From Chitinophagaceae bacterium (lineage in GTDB: Bacteria; Bacteroidota; Bacteroidia; Chitinophagales; Chitinophagaceae), in the NCBI GenBank assembly GCA_024103425.1, contig JAGFIS010000045.1, positions 1 to 64,000 of the forward strand: 64,000 nucleotides of DNA, written 5' to 3'. This document shows positions 37,010-45,351 of the stretch, one piece after another. A program made the translations under genes and the position numbers. Every line of letters begins with the position of its first letter. Positions within the stretch are counted from its first letter, which is position 1. The notes beneath the pieces were generated by a model. It saw nothing but the letters and a program-made list of their open reading frames with translations, was not told the origin of the DNA and did no database searches.

Positions 37010-38620
37010 TCAGAGAAAAAGTCTTACAGAAAAGAAAACAGCAGTACAGAAAAGCGCAGCTTTTAAAGCAAAGACACTTTTTCTCATCAGCCAGATAAGG
37101 ACGAAGAGGAGGATAGCTCCGAACAAATAACTTTCCAGCAGGGTAAAACTGATATTGCCTAACACTGTGAAGGTGAATGAGTTGATATATAGAATGAATG
37201 CGTTGAGTGATTTGAAGATGAACGTCACTGTTGTTCCCAATAGCTTAGGAATAAAAGGCAACCATCCCGTGAGTATCAGAATTACTCCTGCCCATAGTCC
37301 GACAGAAGCGACCGGTATTGCGATCAGGTTAGTGATCAGGAAGAGCACCGGGAACTGGTGGAAATAATAGATACAAAAAGGGAGCGTAAATAACTGGGCC
37401 GCAATGGAGACCGACATCAACTGCCAGGCATAGTCGACTATTTTGTTGTCAAAGCTAATCCAGTGATAGATTGGTTTTTGAACAATCAGAATACCGAGAA
37501 CCGCCATATAACTCAGCTGAAAACCGACATTCCATAATAGCAGAGGATTGAATACAAGCAATAACAATGCAGATGCAGACCAATAATTATAGGTAGGTAC
37601 ACGACTGTTTAACAGCTGCCCTATATGAAGACAACTGAACATAACAGCAGACCGGAGAACGGAGGGCGACCCTCCGGTCATAACAGCAAAGAACCAGATT
37701 CCTCCGATGATGAAGCCTGCTTTTGCATATTTGTTTCTGAAAATAAGTGGGGTGATTTTTGCAATCTTCAGCAGAAGAATATAGATAAGTCCCAAATGTA
37801 GTCCCGATATCGCCATGATGTGTACCACGCCGGCATTGCTGTATGCTTGCACCAAATCTCTGTCTAGTTCAGTGCGGTTACCTGTCATCAGCGCTTTGGC
37901 AAGAGCGATTACCTGGCCACCTTTCAGATAGGTTTCAAAAACCCGGTTGATGTAATTCAGAGATCTTTCAACGAGCATATCAAATGCCGAAAGCCGGTTC
38001 TCTCCCGTTGGCAACCACTCTTTTGAGGTTAGGTATGCCTGATGATATATCTGTTGATTGGCCAGGTAGTTCTTATAATCAAATCCATCAGAAAATCCGG
38101 CGTTTTCCGGTTCTTGTAGTTTGTTTTTAATCAGAAGCAGGTCTCCGCGTCTGATGCCTGCAGCATTGCTGTCTTTTGCAAGATAGAGGATGGCTTGGCC
38201 GGTTACTTCCTTTTGTTCAACCCCATTAAATCCGAAGATTAATTCTACATCTACCCTGTAGCTTTTGGGTTTTTCCTGCAGAGTGGTTTGAGCTTTTACT
38301 GTCCACACGGTGGTGTTATTCAAAGAGTGGCCATACCATTTACGCTGCCTCTTAACATCGTGTAATTGAAAAAGAACAATTCCTGAGATGCAAAGCAACA
38401 TAGTAATTGCGATGCCCGGGATAAATGAATATGAGAACCTGGTCGCAGCTTTTTGAGAAGAAAAATAAAACAGTATAATAACAGCTGCTACCGCACCCAG
38501 AGCGAGATTCGAGGCAGAAATAGAGATATATTTAGCCAAAATGATACCTGCCACAACAGGGATGAGCAGCCTGATGAAAGGCACTTTCTTCCAAAGCGGT
38601 ATCTGCCTGTAATAAGACAT
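37010..38620 (-). CDS. comEC: ComEC/Rec2-family DNA-uptake channel protein
   Basis: A 536-residue polytopic membrane protein, the inner-membrane channel for single-stranded DNA in natural transformation. An N-terminal DUF4131-type region with two or three helices and a soluble OB-like part comes first. The Competence domain follows, with the conserved VVHIMAISGLHLGLIYILL and GGSPSVLRSAVMF motifs. The C-terminal metallo-beta-lactamase domain of Firmicute ComEC is absent, which is usual in Bacteroidota. I used the ATG at 38620 (MSYYRQIPLWKKVPF). The longer frame from 38758 would run through a terminator and a tRNA gene. Confidence 0.92.
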   Translation of the reverse strand: MSYYRQIPLWKKVPFIRLLIPVVAGIILAKYISISASNLALGAVAAVIILFYFSSQKAATRFSYSFIPGIAITMLLCISGIVLFQLHDVKRQRKWYGHSLNNTTVWTVKAQTTLQEKPKSYRVDVELIFGFNGVEQKEVTGQAILYLAKDSNAAGIRRGDLLLIKNKLQEPENAGFSDGFDYKNYLANQQIYHQAYLTSKEWLPTGENRLSAFDMLVERSLNYINRVFETYLKGGQVIALAKALMTGNRTELDRDLVQAYSNAGVVHIMAISGLHLGLIYILLLKIAKITPLIFRNKYAKAGFIIGGIWFFAVMTGGSPSVLRSAVMFSCLHIGQLLNSRVPTYNYWSASALLLLVFNPLLLWNVGFQLSYMAVLGILIVQKPIYHWISFDNKIVDYAWQLMSVSIAAQLFTLPFCIYYFHQFPVLFLITNLIAIPVASVGLWAGVILILTGWLPFIPKLLGTTVTFIFKSLNAFILYINSFTFTVLGNISFTLLESYLFGAILLFVLIWLMRKSVFALKAALFCTAVFFSVRLFL

Positions 38621-38693
38621 GTTATGAAAATAGTTGATTTTTTGGAATAAGGCCTTCCGGAATGGACACTTTGAAGATTCAGGTGGATATAAA

Positions 38694-38729
38694 TAAAAAA
38701 AGCCCCTGTGGGGTAAGGGGCTTTTTTTG
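38694..38729 (-). terminator. Intrinsic terminator after tRNA-Gln(CTG)
   Basis: A GC-rich hairpin (AGCCCC / GGGGCT around a GGGGTAA-type loop) is flanked by A7 on one side and T7 on the other. It lies immediately after the 3' end of the first tRNA-Gln on the minus strand and upstream of comEC. The tract symmetry makes it functional in both directions. Confidence 0.85.
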
Positions 38730-38800
38730 TTGTCCCACGAGGATTCGAACCTCGACAAACAGAGTCAGAGTCTGTCGTACTACCGTTATACTATGGGACA
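38730..38800 (-). tRNA. tRNA-Gln (anticodon CTG)
   Basis: A 71-base cloverleaf on the minus strand: acceptor stem TGTCCCA/TGGGACA, anticodon stem ACAGA/TCTGT with loop CTCTGAC (anticodon CTG, reads CAG), and T arm CGAGG-TTCGAAT-CCTCG. CCA is not encoded. A second glutamine tRNA of nearly identical sequence lies 95 bp upstream. It has its own -7 element and an intrinsic terminator. Confidence 0.95.
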
Positions 38801-38808
38801 GTAAAGTG

Positions 38809-38816
38809 CAAAGTTA
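38809..38816 (-). promoter_or_regulatory. -7 element (TAACTTTG) of tRNA-Gln(CTG)
   Basis: TAACTTTG on the minus strand lies 8 bp upstream of the mature tRNA 5' end. It suggests the gene is transcribed separately from the second tRNA. Confidence 0.5.
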
Positions 38817-38862
38817 GCCAAATGGTATAAAATCCTTCTGTTTGAATTCTATAGAACTCAAA

Positions 38863-38886
38863 GGGTGCACCCGGAAAGATGCACCC
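38863..38886 (-). terminator. Possible weak terminator between the two tRNA-Gln genes
   Basis: A 7-bp perfect stem (GGGTGCA/TGCACCC) with a 10-base loop follows the second tRNA by 9 bp on the minus strand. Only a short T run (TTT) follows, so termination may be weak. Confidence 0.45.
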
Positions 38887-38895
38887 TGTTTACCG

Positions 38896-38966
38896 TTGTC
38901 CCACGAGGACTCGAACCTCGACAAACAGAATCAAAATCTGTCGTACTGCCATTATACTATGGGACA
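38896..38966 (-). tRNA. tRNA-Gln (anticodon TTG)
   Basis: A 71-base cloverleaf on the minus strand with the same acceptor, anticodon and T stems as its neighbour. The anticodon loop is TTTTGAT (anticodon TTG, reads CAA and probably CAG). Only a handful of positions differ from the CTG copy (D loop, anticodon loop, T loop), so the pair looks like a tandem duplication followed by anticodon change. CCA is not encoded. Confidence 0.95.
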
Positions 38967-38974
38967 AGGGACGG

Positions 38975-39006
38975 CAAAGGTAAGTTTTGCTGCAAAATTT
39001 TCAAAA
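38975..39006 (-). promoter_or_regulatory. Promoter of tRNA-Gln(TTG): -33 TTTTG and -7 TACCTTTG
   Basis: On the minus strand TTTTG (39006-39002) is followed after 19 bp by TACCTTTG (38982-38975), matching both boxes of the Bacteroidota consensus. It lies 8 bp upstream of the tRNA. This is the best-formed promoter I found in the window. Confidence 0.65.
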
Positions 39007-39118
39007 ATTTGAGCAGGGTTTTATTGTAAATGTTTTTTGAAGGGCATGTAGCTTTATAAGTGCTTTTGTCCGAAAAAACTGACCATTAACAGAGATTTGA
39101 ACTCTACAAGTGCTCCCC

Positions 39119-39280
39119 TCATCCCGGCAACACCCTTTCCGGAATCTCGCCATCCGTTAAAACGGCAGGCTGGTTTATAATAACATAGGGTAGGAAGAAC
39201 AGCAATAGTATTCCTAGCCACGTGAACTTGACTATCAAAAGGGTAGGATTGCGCGCAAATGTAGTTTTTAGGTGCGCCAT
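39119..39280 (-). CDS. Possible small single-pass membrane protein (53 residues)
   Basis: A clean short ORF: ATG at 39280, a basic start (MAHLKTTFARNPT), one strong hydrophobic segment (LGILLLFFLPYVII), and a short polar tail ending GEIPERVLPG before a TGA. It fills part of the 470-bp gap between the tRNA genes and the 2-oxoacid oxidoreductase operon. The N-in, single-helix layout is that of genuine small membrane proteins, but there is no family match, and chance cannot be excluded at this length. The rest of the gap is AT-rich and shows nothing else I can name. Confidence 0.45.
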   Translation of the reverse strand: MAHLKTTFARNPTLLIVKFTWLGILLLFFLPYVIINQPAVLTDGEIPERVLPG

Positions 39281-39438
39281 TCTATTCTTCTCGCAAATTC
39301 CTTTATGCTCTGCCTGTTAATGAAGAATATAAATAAATATGATTCCGATCAGTTTTTTGATTATAAATTTTTTATTTTTAGAAAGGGTTTGATTATTTAG
39401 TTTTTTTCTCTTTTTACTAACTAAAAAACAATGATAAA

Positions 39439-41274
39439 TTGAAACCAACCAACATTAAAAATCCGGAGTATTTTCACAAAGTAGTGGACTGCCAGTGGGC
39501 CTGTCCGTCCCATACTCCGGTTCCTGAATATATCCGTCTGATAGCGGCAGGCCGGTACACGGATGCCTATATGGTCAATTGGGACTCCAATGTTTTTCCG
39601 GGAATATTAGGACGCACATGCGACAGGCCGTGTGAACCTGCATGCAGAAGAGGTAGAGTAGAAAAAGAGCCGGTAGCAATTTGTCGATTGAAACGCGTGG
39701 CGGCCGACCATAAAGAAGATGTCAGAAAATATATTCCACAAGGGCCTTTCCCTTCTAACGGGAAAAAGATCGCCTTAATTGGTGGTGGCCCTGCTTCTCT
39801 TACTGTTGCACGCGACCTGGCCCCTATTGGTTATGAAATCGATTTGTATGATGAACAAAAAGGAGGCGGAGGTTTCATGCGCAGCCAGATTCCATCATTC
39901 CGTCTGCCGGAAGAGGTCCTGGAAGAAGAAGTCGGATACATTCTGGATATGGGGATTCATGCCCGGTTCAATACCTATGTCTCTTCTATGAGAGAACTTC
40001 TGGAAAAGGATTACGATGCCATTTTTGTCGGATCGGGAGCACCGCGTGGACGAGACCTTCCTGATTTGCCGGGGCGAAAAGAAGGCGCAGCCAATATTCA
40101 TATTGGTATCAACTGGCTGGCCGGCGTTGCCTTCGAGCATATTCACACTATTGGAAAAAAAGTATTGGTTTTAGGCGGAGGTAATACTGCAATGGATTGT
40201 TGCCGCACAGCAAGAAGGTTGGGTGGAACAGAGGTTAAAGTTTTGGTGCGTAGCCCTTTTGCTGAAATGAAAGCTTCTCCATGGGAAAAAGAAGATGCCC
40301 TGCATGAGGATATCCCCATTATCGACAACCATGTCCCCAAATCATTTGTGATTAAGGAAGGCAAACTCGCAGGAATGATGTTCGAAAAGGTAAATGCAGT
40401 ATATGAAAATGGCAAACGTAAATTAGTCCCTACCGGAGAACCGGAAGTTTTTTATGAGGCAGATGATGTGTTGATAGCTATCGGGCAGGAAAACAGTTTT
40501 CCCTGGATTGAAAGAGATTTGGGAATTGAATTTGACAAATGGGGAATGCCAGTCCTGGACAAAGAGACATTTGCATCTACAAATCCGAGAGTGTTCTTTG
40601 GTGGTGATGCGGCATTCGGTCCCAAAAATATTATCACTGCTGTAGCGCAGGGCCATCAGGCGGCTATATCCATTCATCTGGCTTGTGAAAAATTAGATCT
40701 CCATGACAGGCCGGCTCCTTTCGTGAATTTACACCATATGAAAATGGGGATTCATGAATGGGCTTACGACAGCCATGTAGTGCCCGACCTGAGATTCAAA
40801 GTGCCACAGGAAGATAAAGCAATTACTTTACAGGACAGGAAAATAGAAGTAGAATTAGGGTATGATGAGCTGGAAGCATTTAAGGAAGCACAGCGTTGTC
40901 TCAACTGTGATGTACAAACAGTATTTTCTTTTGATAAATGTATTGAGTGTGATGCCTGCGTTGATGTATGCCCGGTTTCATGTATAACCTTTACAACGAA
41001 TGAAGATGATGAAGCAGACCTGCGGGCTAAATTAAAAATGCCGGCACTAAATACAGAACAGGCACTTTATGTGTCAGAAGAATTGCCAACAAAACGTATC
41101 ATGGTCAAAGATGAAAATGTATGCCTGCATTGTGGTTTGTGTGCCGAAAGATGCCCTACTGCAGCATGGGATATGAAGCAGTTCTTTTATAACGTGACCA
41201 AGCCTTATCAGATGAAAGATCCGCTGGTCAACAACACATTTTATAATTCCCCGAATGAACTTAAAGAGAAATAA
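39439..41274 (+). CDS. GltD-like FAD/NAD(P)-binding iron-sulfur oxidoreductase with C-terminal 2[4Fe-4S] domain
   Basis: A 611-residue flavoprotein related to the glutamate synthase small subunit. An N-terminal Fe-S domain (Cys18/Cys22 in CQWAC; then TCDRPCEPAC) is followed by an FAD motif near residue 115 (GGGPASLT) and an NAD(P) motif near 245 (GGGNTAMD). A C-terminal ferredoxin domain carries two clusters (CIECDACVDVCP and CLHCGLCAERCP). Directly followed by the two subunits of a 2-oxoacid:ferredoxin oxidoreductase, it probably passes their electrons to NAD(P)+ or takes them in reverse. The start is TTG at 39439: the frame has a TAA 21 bp upstream and no ATG between. Confidence 0.88.
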   Translation: MKPTNIKNPEYFHKVVDCQWACPSHTPVPEYIRLIAAGRYTDAYMVNWDSNVFPGILGRTCDRPCEPACRRGRVEKEPVAICRLKRVAADHKEDVRKYIPQGPFPSNGKKIALIGGGPASLTVARDLAPIGYEIDLYDEQKGGGGFMRSQIPSFRLPEEVLEEEVGYILDMGIHARFNTYVSSMRELLEKDYDAIFVGSGAPRGRDLPDLPGRKEGAANIHIGINWLAGVAFEHIHTIGKKVLVLGGGNTAMDCCRTARRLGGTEVKVLVRSPFAEMKASPWEKEDALHEDIPIIDNHVPKSFVIKEGKLAGMMFEKVNAVYENGKRKLVPTGEPEVFYEADDVLIAIGQENSFPWIERDLGIEFDKWGMPVLDKETFASTNPRVFFGGDAAFGPKNIITAVAQGHQAAISIHLACEKLDLHDRPAPFVNLHHMKMGIHEWAYDSHVVPDLRFKVPQEDKAITLQDRKIEVELGYDELEAFKEAQRCLNCDVQTVFSFDKCIECDACVDVCPVSCITFTTNEDDEADLRAKLKMPALNTEQALYVSEELPTKRIMVKDENVCLHCGLCAERCPTAAWDMKQFFYNVTKPYQMKDPLVNNTFYNSPNELKEK

Positions 41275-43098
41275 ATGATAAATGATTTTGTCATCAGGTT
41301 TGCTAACGTAAATGGAACAGGGTCCGCCAGCGCTAATTTTCTTTTTACCAAGTCGATTTTCCGCATGGGTATCCCCGTTACACCCAAAAATATTTTTCCA
41401 TCCAACATTCAGGGATTACCTACCTGGTACGAGGTGCGTGTCAATGAAAACGGATGGCTTGGCCGCAGGGAAGGGATAGATTTTATGGTGTGCGTCAACC
41501 CGCAGAGCATGGCTAAGGATGTGGCAAGTGTGAAAAGTGGCGGCTATTTTTTATATGACAGCACAAAAAAATTATATGACGAGTTCATCCGTCCCGATCT
41601 GACCTATTTTGGAATCCCGCTTATGGAATTGTGCAATACGGCTTATACGGATGCGCGCCAGCGGCAGTTATTTAAAAATGTAGTCTATGTCGGGGCACTG
41701 TCTGCATTACTGGATATTGAATTTGATGTGTTGACAGATTTACTCCATGAAGAGTTCAAGGGAAAAGAAAAACTGATAGCTCCCAATATCAAAGCGCTTC
41801 AGATGGGAATTGACTATGTTCATAAACATTTCCAATATCCGCTGGAGGATATCCGGGTGGAAAGACGCGATCTGGTGAAAGATTCCATCATGATTGACGG
41901 TAATACCGCCTGTGGTATCGGTGCTGTTTACGGAGGTGCTACAGTTTGTGCCTGGTATCCCATTACCCCTTCAACTTCCATTGCCGACACATTCAATAAA
42001 TACGCAACAAAATACCGTACAGACCCCGAAACAGGAAAGAAAAATTTTGCATTTGTTCAGACAGAGGACGAACTGGCCGCACTGGGTATGGTAATCGGGG
42101 CAGGATGGAATGGTGCAAGAGCCTTTACTGCAACAAGCGGTCCGGGGGTATCACTGATGACAGAATTTTTAGGCTTGTCTTATTTTGCTGAAATACCCGC
42201 TGTACTTATTGACGTGCAACGTACAGGGCCATCTACGGGTATGCCTACACGGACTCAGCAAAGTGATATCCTGTCAACTGCCTTAGCCTCTCACGGCGAT
42301 ACAAAACATGTGATTCTCATTCCTTCTACTCCTAAAGAGTGTTTTGAAATGACAGCACAGGCCTTCGATCTGGCTGATCAATTACAGACAACCATTATTG
42401 TACTCACAGACCTTGATTTGGGTATGAACGACCATATTTCCTCACCGTTAGAATGGGATGATAATCGCAAATATGAAAGGGGAAAAGTCCTCACCGCGGA
42501 AGATCTGGAAAAAGTGGAAAAATTCGGCCGGTATCTGGATGTCGATGGTGATGGCATTCCTTACCGCACCTATCCGGGCACACACCCGACAAAAGGCTCT
42601 TATTTCACCAGAGGAACATCCAGAGACGAATACGCAGTTTATACTGAAGATGGTGCTGCCTATAAACGAAATATGGACAGGCTTTTGAAAAAATGGGATA
42701 CCGCTAAAAAAATGATTCCCGCACCGGAAATAAATTCACACGAAAATACTTGTGAAGACGGAATCTTGTTTTTTGGAACCTCAAAGTATGCAGCCGAAGA
42801 AGCTATTCATTTGCTTGAACAGGAAAATATTCATCTTGATGCAATCAGAATTAAAGCTTTCCCTTTCCACCGGGATGTTGCTGATTTTATCGAAAGTCAT
42901 AAAAGAATATTTGTAGTTGAGCAAAACAGGGATGCACAGATGCGAAGCTTGATGATAATTGAATTAGACGTTGATCCGAAAAAACTCATTTCTGTTTTAA
43001 ATTATGATGGAATGCCAATCACTGCAGATAATATAGCAGGGCAGATCAGGTCTTCAATTTTTAAACAACATTCAGAACCTAAAAATATTTTATCGTGA
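41275..43098 (+). CDS. korA: 2-Oxoacid:ferredoxin oxidoreductase, fused gamma-alpha subunit
   Basis: A 607-residue subunit. Residues 1-190 form the gamma (CoA-related) domain, and about 200-600 the alpha pyrimidine-binding and transketolase C-like domains (IDGNTACGIGAVYGGATVCAWYPITPSTS, TSGPGVSLMTEFLGLS, RTGPSTGMPTRTQQSD). The gamma-alpha fusion is the KorA form of 2-oxoglutarate oxidoreductases, although pyruvate or branched-chain 2-oxoacids are possible. It starts immediately after the flavoprotein stop codon and overlaps korB by 4 bp. The whole unit is thus one tightly coupled operon. Confidence 0.9.
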   Translation: MINDFVIRFANVNGTGSASANFLFTKSIFRMGIPVTPKNIFPSNIQGLPTWYEVRVNENGWLGRREGIDFMVCVNPQSMAKDVASVKSGGYFLYDSTKKLYDEFIRPDLTYFGIPLMELCNTAYTDARQRQLFKNVVYVGALSALLDIEFDVLTDLLHEEFKGKEKLIAPNIKALQMGIDYVHKHFQYPLEDIRVERRDLVKDSIMIDGNTACGIGAVYGGATVCAWYPITPSTSIADTFNKYATKYRTDPETGKKNFAFVQTEDELAALGMVIGAGWNGARAFTATSGPGVSLMTEFLGLSYFAEIPAVLIDVQRTGPSTGMPTRTQQSDILSTALASHGDTKHVILIPSTPKECFEMTAQAFDLADQLQTTIIVLTDLDLGMNDHISSPLEWDDNRKYERGKVLTAEDLEKVEKFGRYLDVDGDGIPYRTYPGTHPTKGSYFTRGTSRDEYAVYTEDGAAYKRNMDRLLKKWDTAKKMIPAPEINSHENTCEDGILFFGTSKYAAEEAIHLLEQENIHLDAIRIKAFPFHRDVADFIESHKRIFVVEQNRDAQMRSLMIIELDVDPKKLISVLNYDGMPITADNIAGQIRSSIFKQHSEPKNILS

Positions 43099-44147
43099 CA
43101 TATATCCGACCAACATTTCGGCATCCCGAATTAAAGCAAAATAAATTAGGTTTTACCCTAAGGCAATATGAGGGAGCTCTATCTACTTTGTGCGCCGGTT
43201 GCGGACACGACTCCATCAGTGCCGCTATTGTAGAGGCTTGTTATGACCTGAATATTGAACCTCACAAAGTAGCCAAGCTTTCGGGGATCGGATGCTCTTC
43301 CAAGACGCCTACTTATTTTCTGAGCAATTCGCACGGATTCAATTCAGTTCACGGGCGTATGCCTTCTATTGCTACAGGGGCTAATCTTGCCAACAAGGAT
43401 TTAATTTATATTGGAGTATCCGGCGATGGCGACAGCGCGTCAATTGGTTTAGGTCAGTTTGTTCACGTCATGCGGCGCAATGTAAATATGATTTATATCG
43501 TCATGAACAACGGTGTTTACGGCCTCACCAAGGGACAGGATTCTGCTACCGCAGATGTAGGTTCTGTCAGCAAGGCCGGAAGTGTAAATCAATTGCCACC
43601 GATCGATCTCGCCTCTCTGGCCATTGAATTGGGAGCTTCTTTTGTAGCGCAAAGTTTTTCAGGAGATAAAGAACAGCTCATTCCGCTTATCAAAGCGGCC
43701 ATAGTTCATGCGGGTTTTGCACTGATCAATGTTGTTTCACCTTGTGTAACTTTCAATAATAATCCGGGTTCTACCAAATCTTATCAGTATGTAAGAGAAC
43801 ATGCCGCTACAGTGGGCAGAATGGATTATGTTCCCGAAATGGAGACTATTACAACTCAATATCGCGAAGGCGAAGTAAAGGATATTATTATTCATGACGG
43901 TACGGCATTGCGTCTGCATAAAATAAATAAAACCTGGAATCCGGAAGACCGGCTTTCGGCAATTTCGGCATTAAAAAAAGCTGAAGAAAAAAATGAAGTT
44001 TTAACCGGCCTGCTTTATATCGACCGCCATCCAAAGGAATTGCATCAGATATTGAATACGGTTGACCAACCTTTGAATCAGTTGAGTGAAGAAACCTTGT
44101 GCCCCGGAAATGAACGGTTACAACAAATCAATGCAGCTTTCAGGTAA
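43095..44147 (+). CDS. korB: 2-Oxoacid:ferredoxin oxidoreductase beta subunit (TPP-binding)
   Basis: A 350-residue thiamine-pyrophosphate subunit. The GDG...N motif is clear (GVSGDGDSASIGLGQFVHVMRRN, then NNGVYGLTKGQ). Cluster-ligand cysteines are present (LCAGCGHD, SGIGCSSKTP, VVSPCVTFN). It catalyses decarboxylation of the 2-oxoacid and passes electrons through its [4Fe-4S] cluster. Its start is GTG at 43095, overlapping the korA stop (GTGA). The final 80 residues extend beyond the minimal PFOR beta unit, as in KorB proteins. Confidence 0.9.
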   Translation: MTYIRPTFRHPELKQNKLGFTLRQYEGALSTLCAGCGHDSISAAIVEACYDLNIEPHKVAKLSGIGCSSKTPTYFLSNSHGFNSVHGRMPSIATGANLANKDLIYIGVSGDGDSASIGLGQFVHVMRRNVNMIYIVMNNGVYGLTKGQDSATADVGSVSKAGSVNQLPPIDLASLAIELGASFVAQSFSGDKEQLIPLIKAAIVHAGFALINVVSPCVTFNNNPGSTKSYQYVREHAATVGRMDYVPEMETITTQYREGEVKDIIIHDGTALRLHKINKTWNPEDRLSAISALKKAEEKNEVLTGLLYIDRHPKELHQILNTVDQPLNQLSEETLCPGNERLQQINAAFR

Positions 44148-44227
44148 GTCAAAACCTCTGTAATGGATTGCAACTCTGATAGTATTTACAGAGATTAGTA
44201 TGGCCCTTTCCTTAAACAGAAACTCCG

Positions 44228-45256
44228 TTATAAATTGCTGAGTGCAGGAATAACTTCAGGCGGAATATTGCCATTTATCACTTTGCGCGGTACATTGGCT
44301 TTCATATGTTTTAAACCATAGAAAAGCAGGTAGGCTATGAAGGCCAGTCTTAATAATAAAAGAAACCCTCCGCCAATAAGAGGAAAAAATAAAAGCGAGC
44401 CCAGCAACAACAGGATCGCTGCTCCAATTATAATCCAGTTAACTATATATTTTCCGGTAGTATTCCCGGCAATTATTTCTGCAGCAGGATTTTTCCGGCT
44501 GAGTGTTTTAACAAGTGTGGTTACAAAAGGGGTGTACATTATCCGGTTATCGGCAAAATTGCCCACACCTTTGAACGTCACGGAGTAGAAAGAATCGGTG
44601 CCGTTATTGTGAACTATTTTACAGGCGTAGTTATTTGTTTTATATCTGTTGGGAAAATAGAACAACTGCAACTGACGGATATGCTTATACGGAATACAAA
44701 TTTCTGTAGTGTCTTCTCCCGAAAAGCAAAGTGCATCATCCTTTAAAACCCAGGTAGTCATTTTTTCAAACAGGCTTTTCCGGTAGACATAGCTATAAAC
44801 GCCGTTTTCGTTTTGAATGACAGGAGCATGATTTTCGGGATTTTCATCCGGCAGGTTTGCGGACGCCGGTTCAGACGGAACGGGCGTTTTCTCCTGTTTA
44901 GGGTTACCGGCTTCGTGATTCACTTTCAGTTGATTCATGTAGCGCTTGTCAATACGCCAAAATACTATTCCGTAGATGATGGTGATAACCGGCCACAACA
45001 TTACGAGCGTCGTCTGAGCATTGTACCAGGCATCTTTCTGTGCCTCATTGCCTGTTCCTCCTGATTTATTATACCAGAAACTTACCAACAGGGTTACAAG
45101 GATAATAGTAAACGGAACGATCAAACTCCCAATAATTACCGGCATGGAAAATCTGATTGACAGATGTTTTTTACGATAAGATTTTACCCAATGCAGATGC
45201 CTGTTAACCAGGTAAATTGATAAAAGCAAAGGAAAAAGCCATATAAAAATTTTCAT
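44228..45256 (-). CDS. Multipass membrane protein with central soluble domain, unknown
   Basis: A 342-residue protein with no firm family match. About three N-terminal helices (residues 3-20, 38-62 and 85-105) are followed by a Pro/Glu/Asn-rich linker (EKTPVPSEPASANLPDENPENH). A beta-rich domain comes next (WVLKDDALCFSGEDTTEICIPYKHIRQL), which resembles bacterial PH-like membrane domains, and then two closing helices. The ATG at 45256 is preferred to a TTG one codon earlier. It is the last gene of the minus-strand WG/Sel1 block, separated by 96 bp from the WG gene. It could be an inner-membrane partner of those exported proteins, by position only. Confidence 0.7.
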   Translation of the reverse strand: MKIFIWLFPLLLSIYLVNRHLHWVKSYRKKHLSIRFSMPVIIGSLIVPFTIILVTLLVSFWYNKSGGTGNEAQKDAWYNAQTTLVMLWPVITIIYGIVFWRIDKRYMNQLKVNHEAGNPKQEKTPVPSEPASANLPDENPENHAPVIQNENGVYSYVYRKSLFEKMTTWVLKDDALCFSGEDTTEICIPYKHIRQLQLFYFPNRYKTNNYACKIVHNNGTDSFYSVTFKGVGNFADNRIMYTPFVTTLVKTLSRKNPAAEIIAGNTTGKYIVNWIIIGAAILLLLGSLLFFPLIGGGFLLLLRLAFIAYLLFYGLKHMKANVPRKVINGNIPPEVIPALSNL

Positions 45257-45351
45257 CAAGATATTCAGTTTGTGTTGGGTTTGTTCATTTTCCGGTTACT
45301 AATAATTACCTGAAGAGATTCATTACTGGCCCCCTGCAGGTTTTAGTTGGA

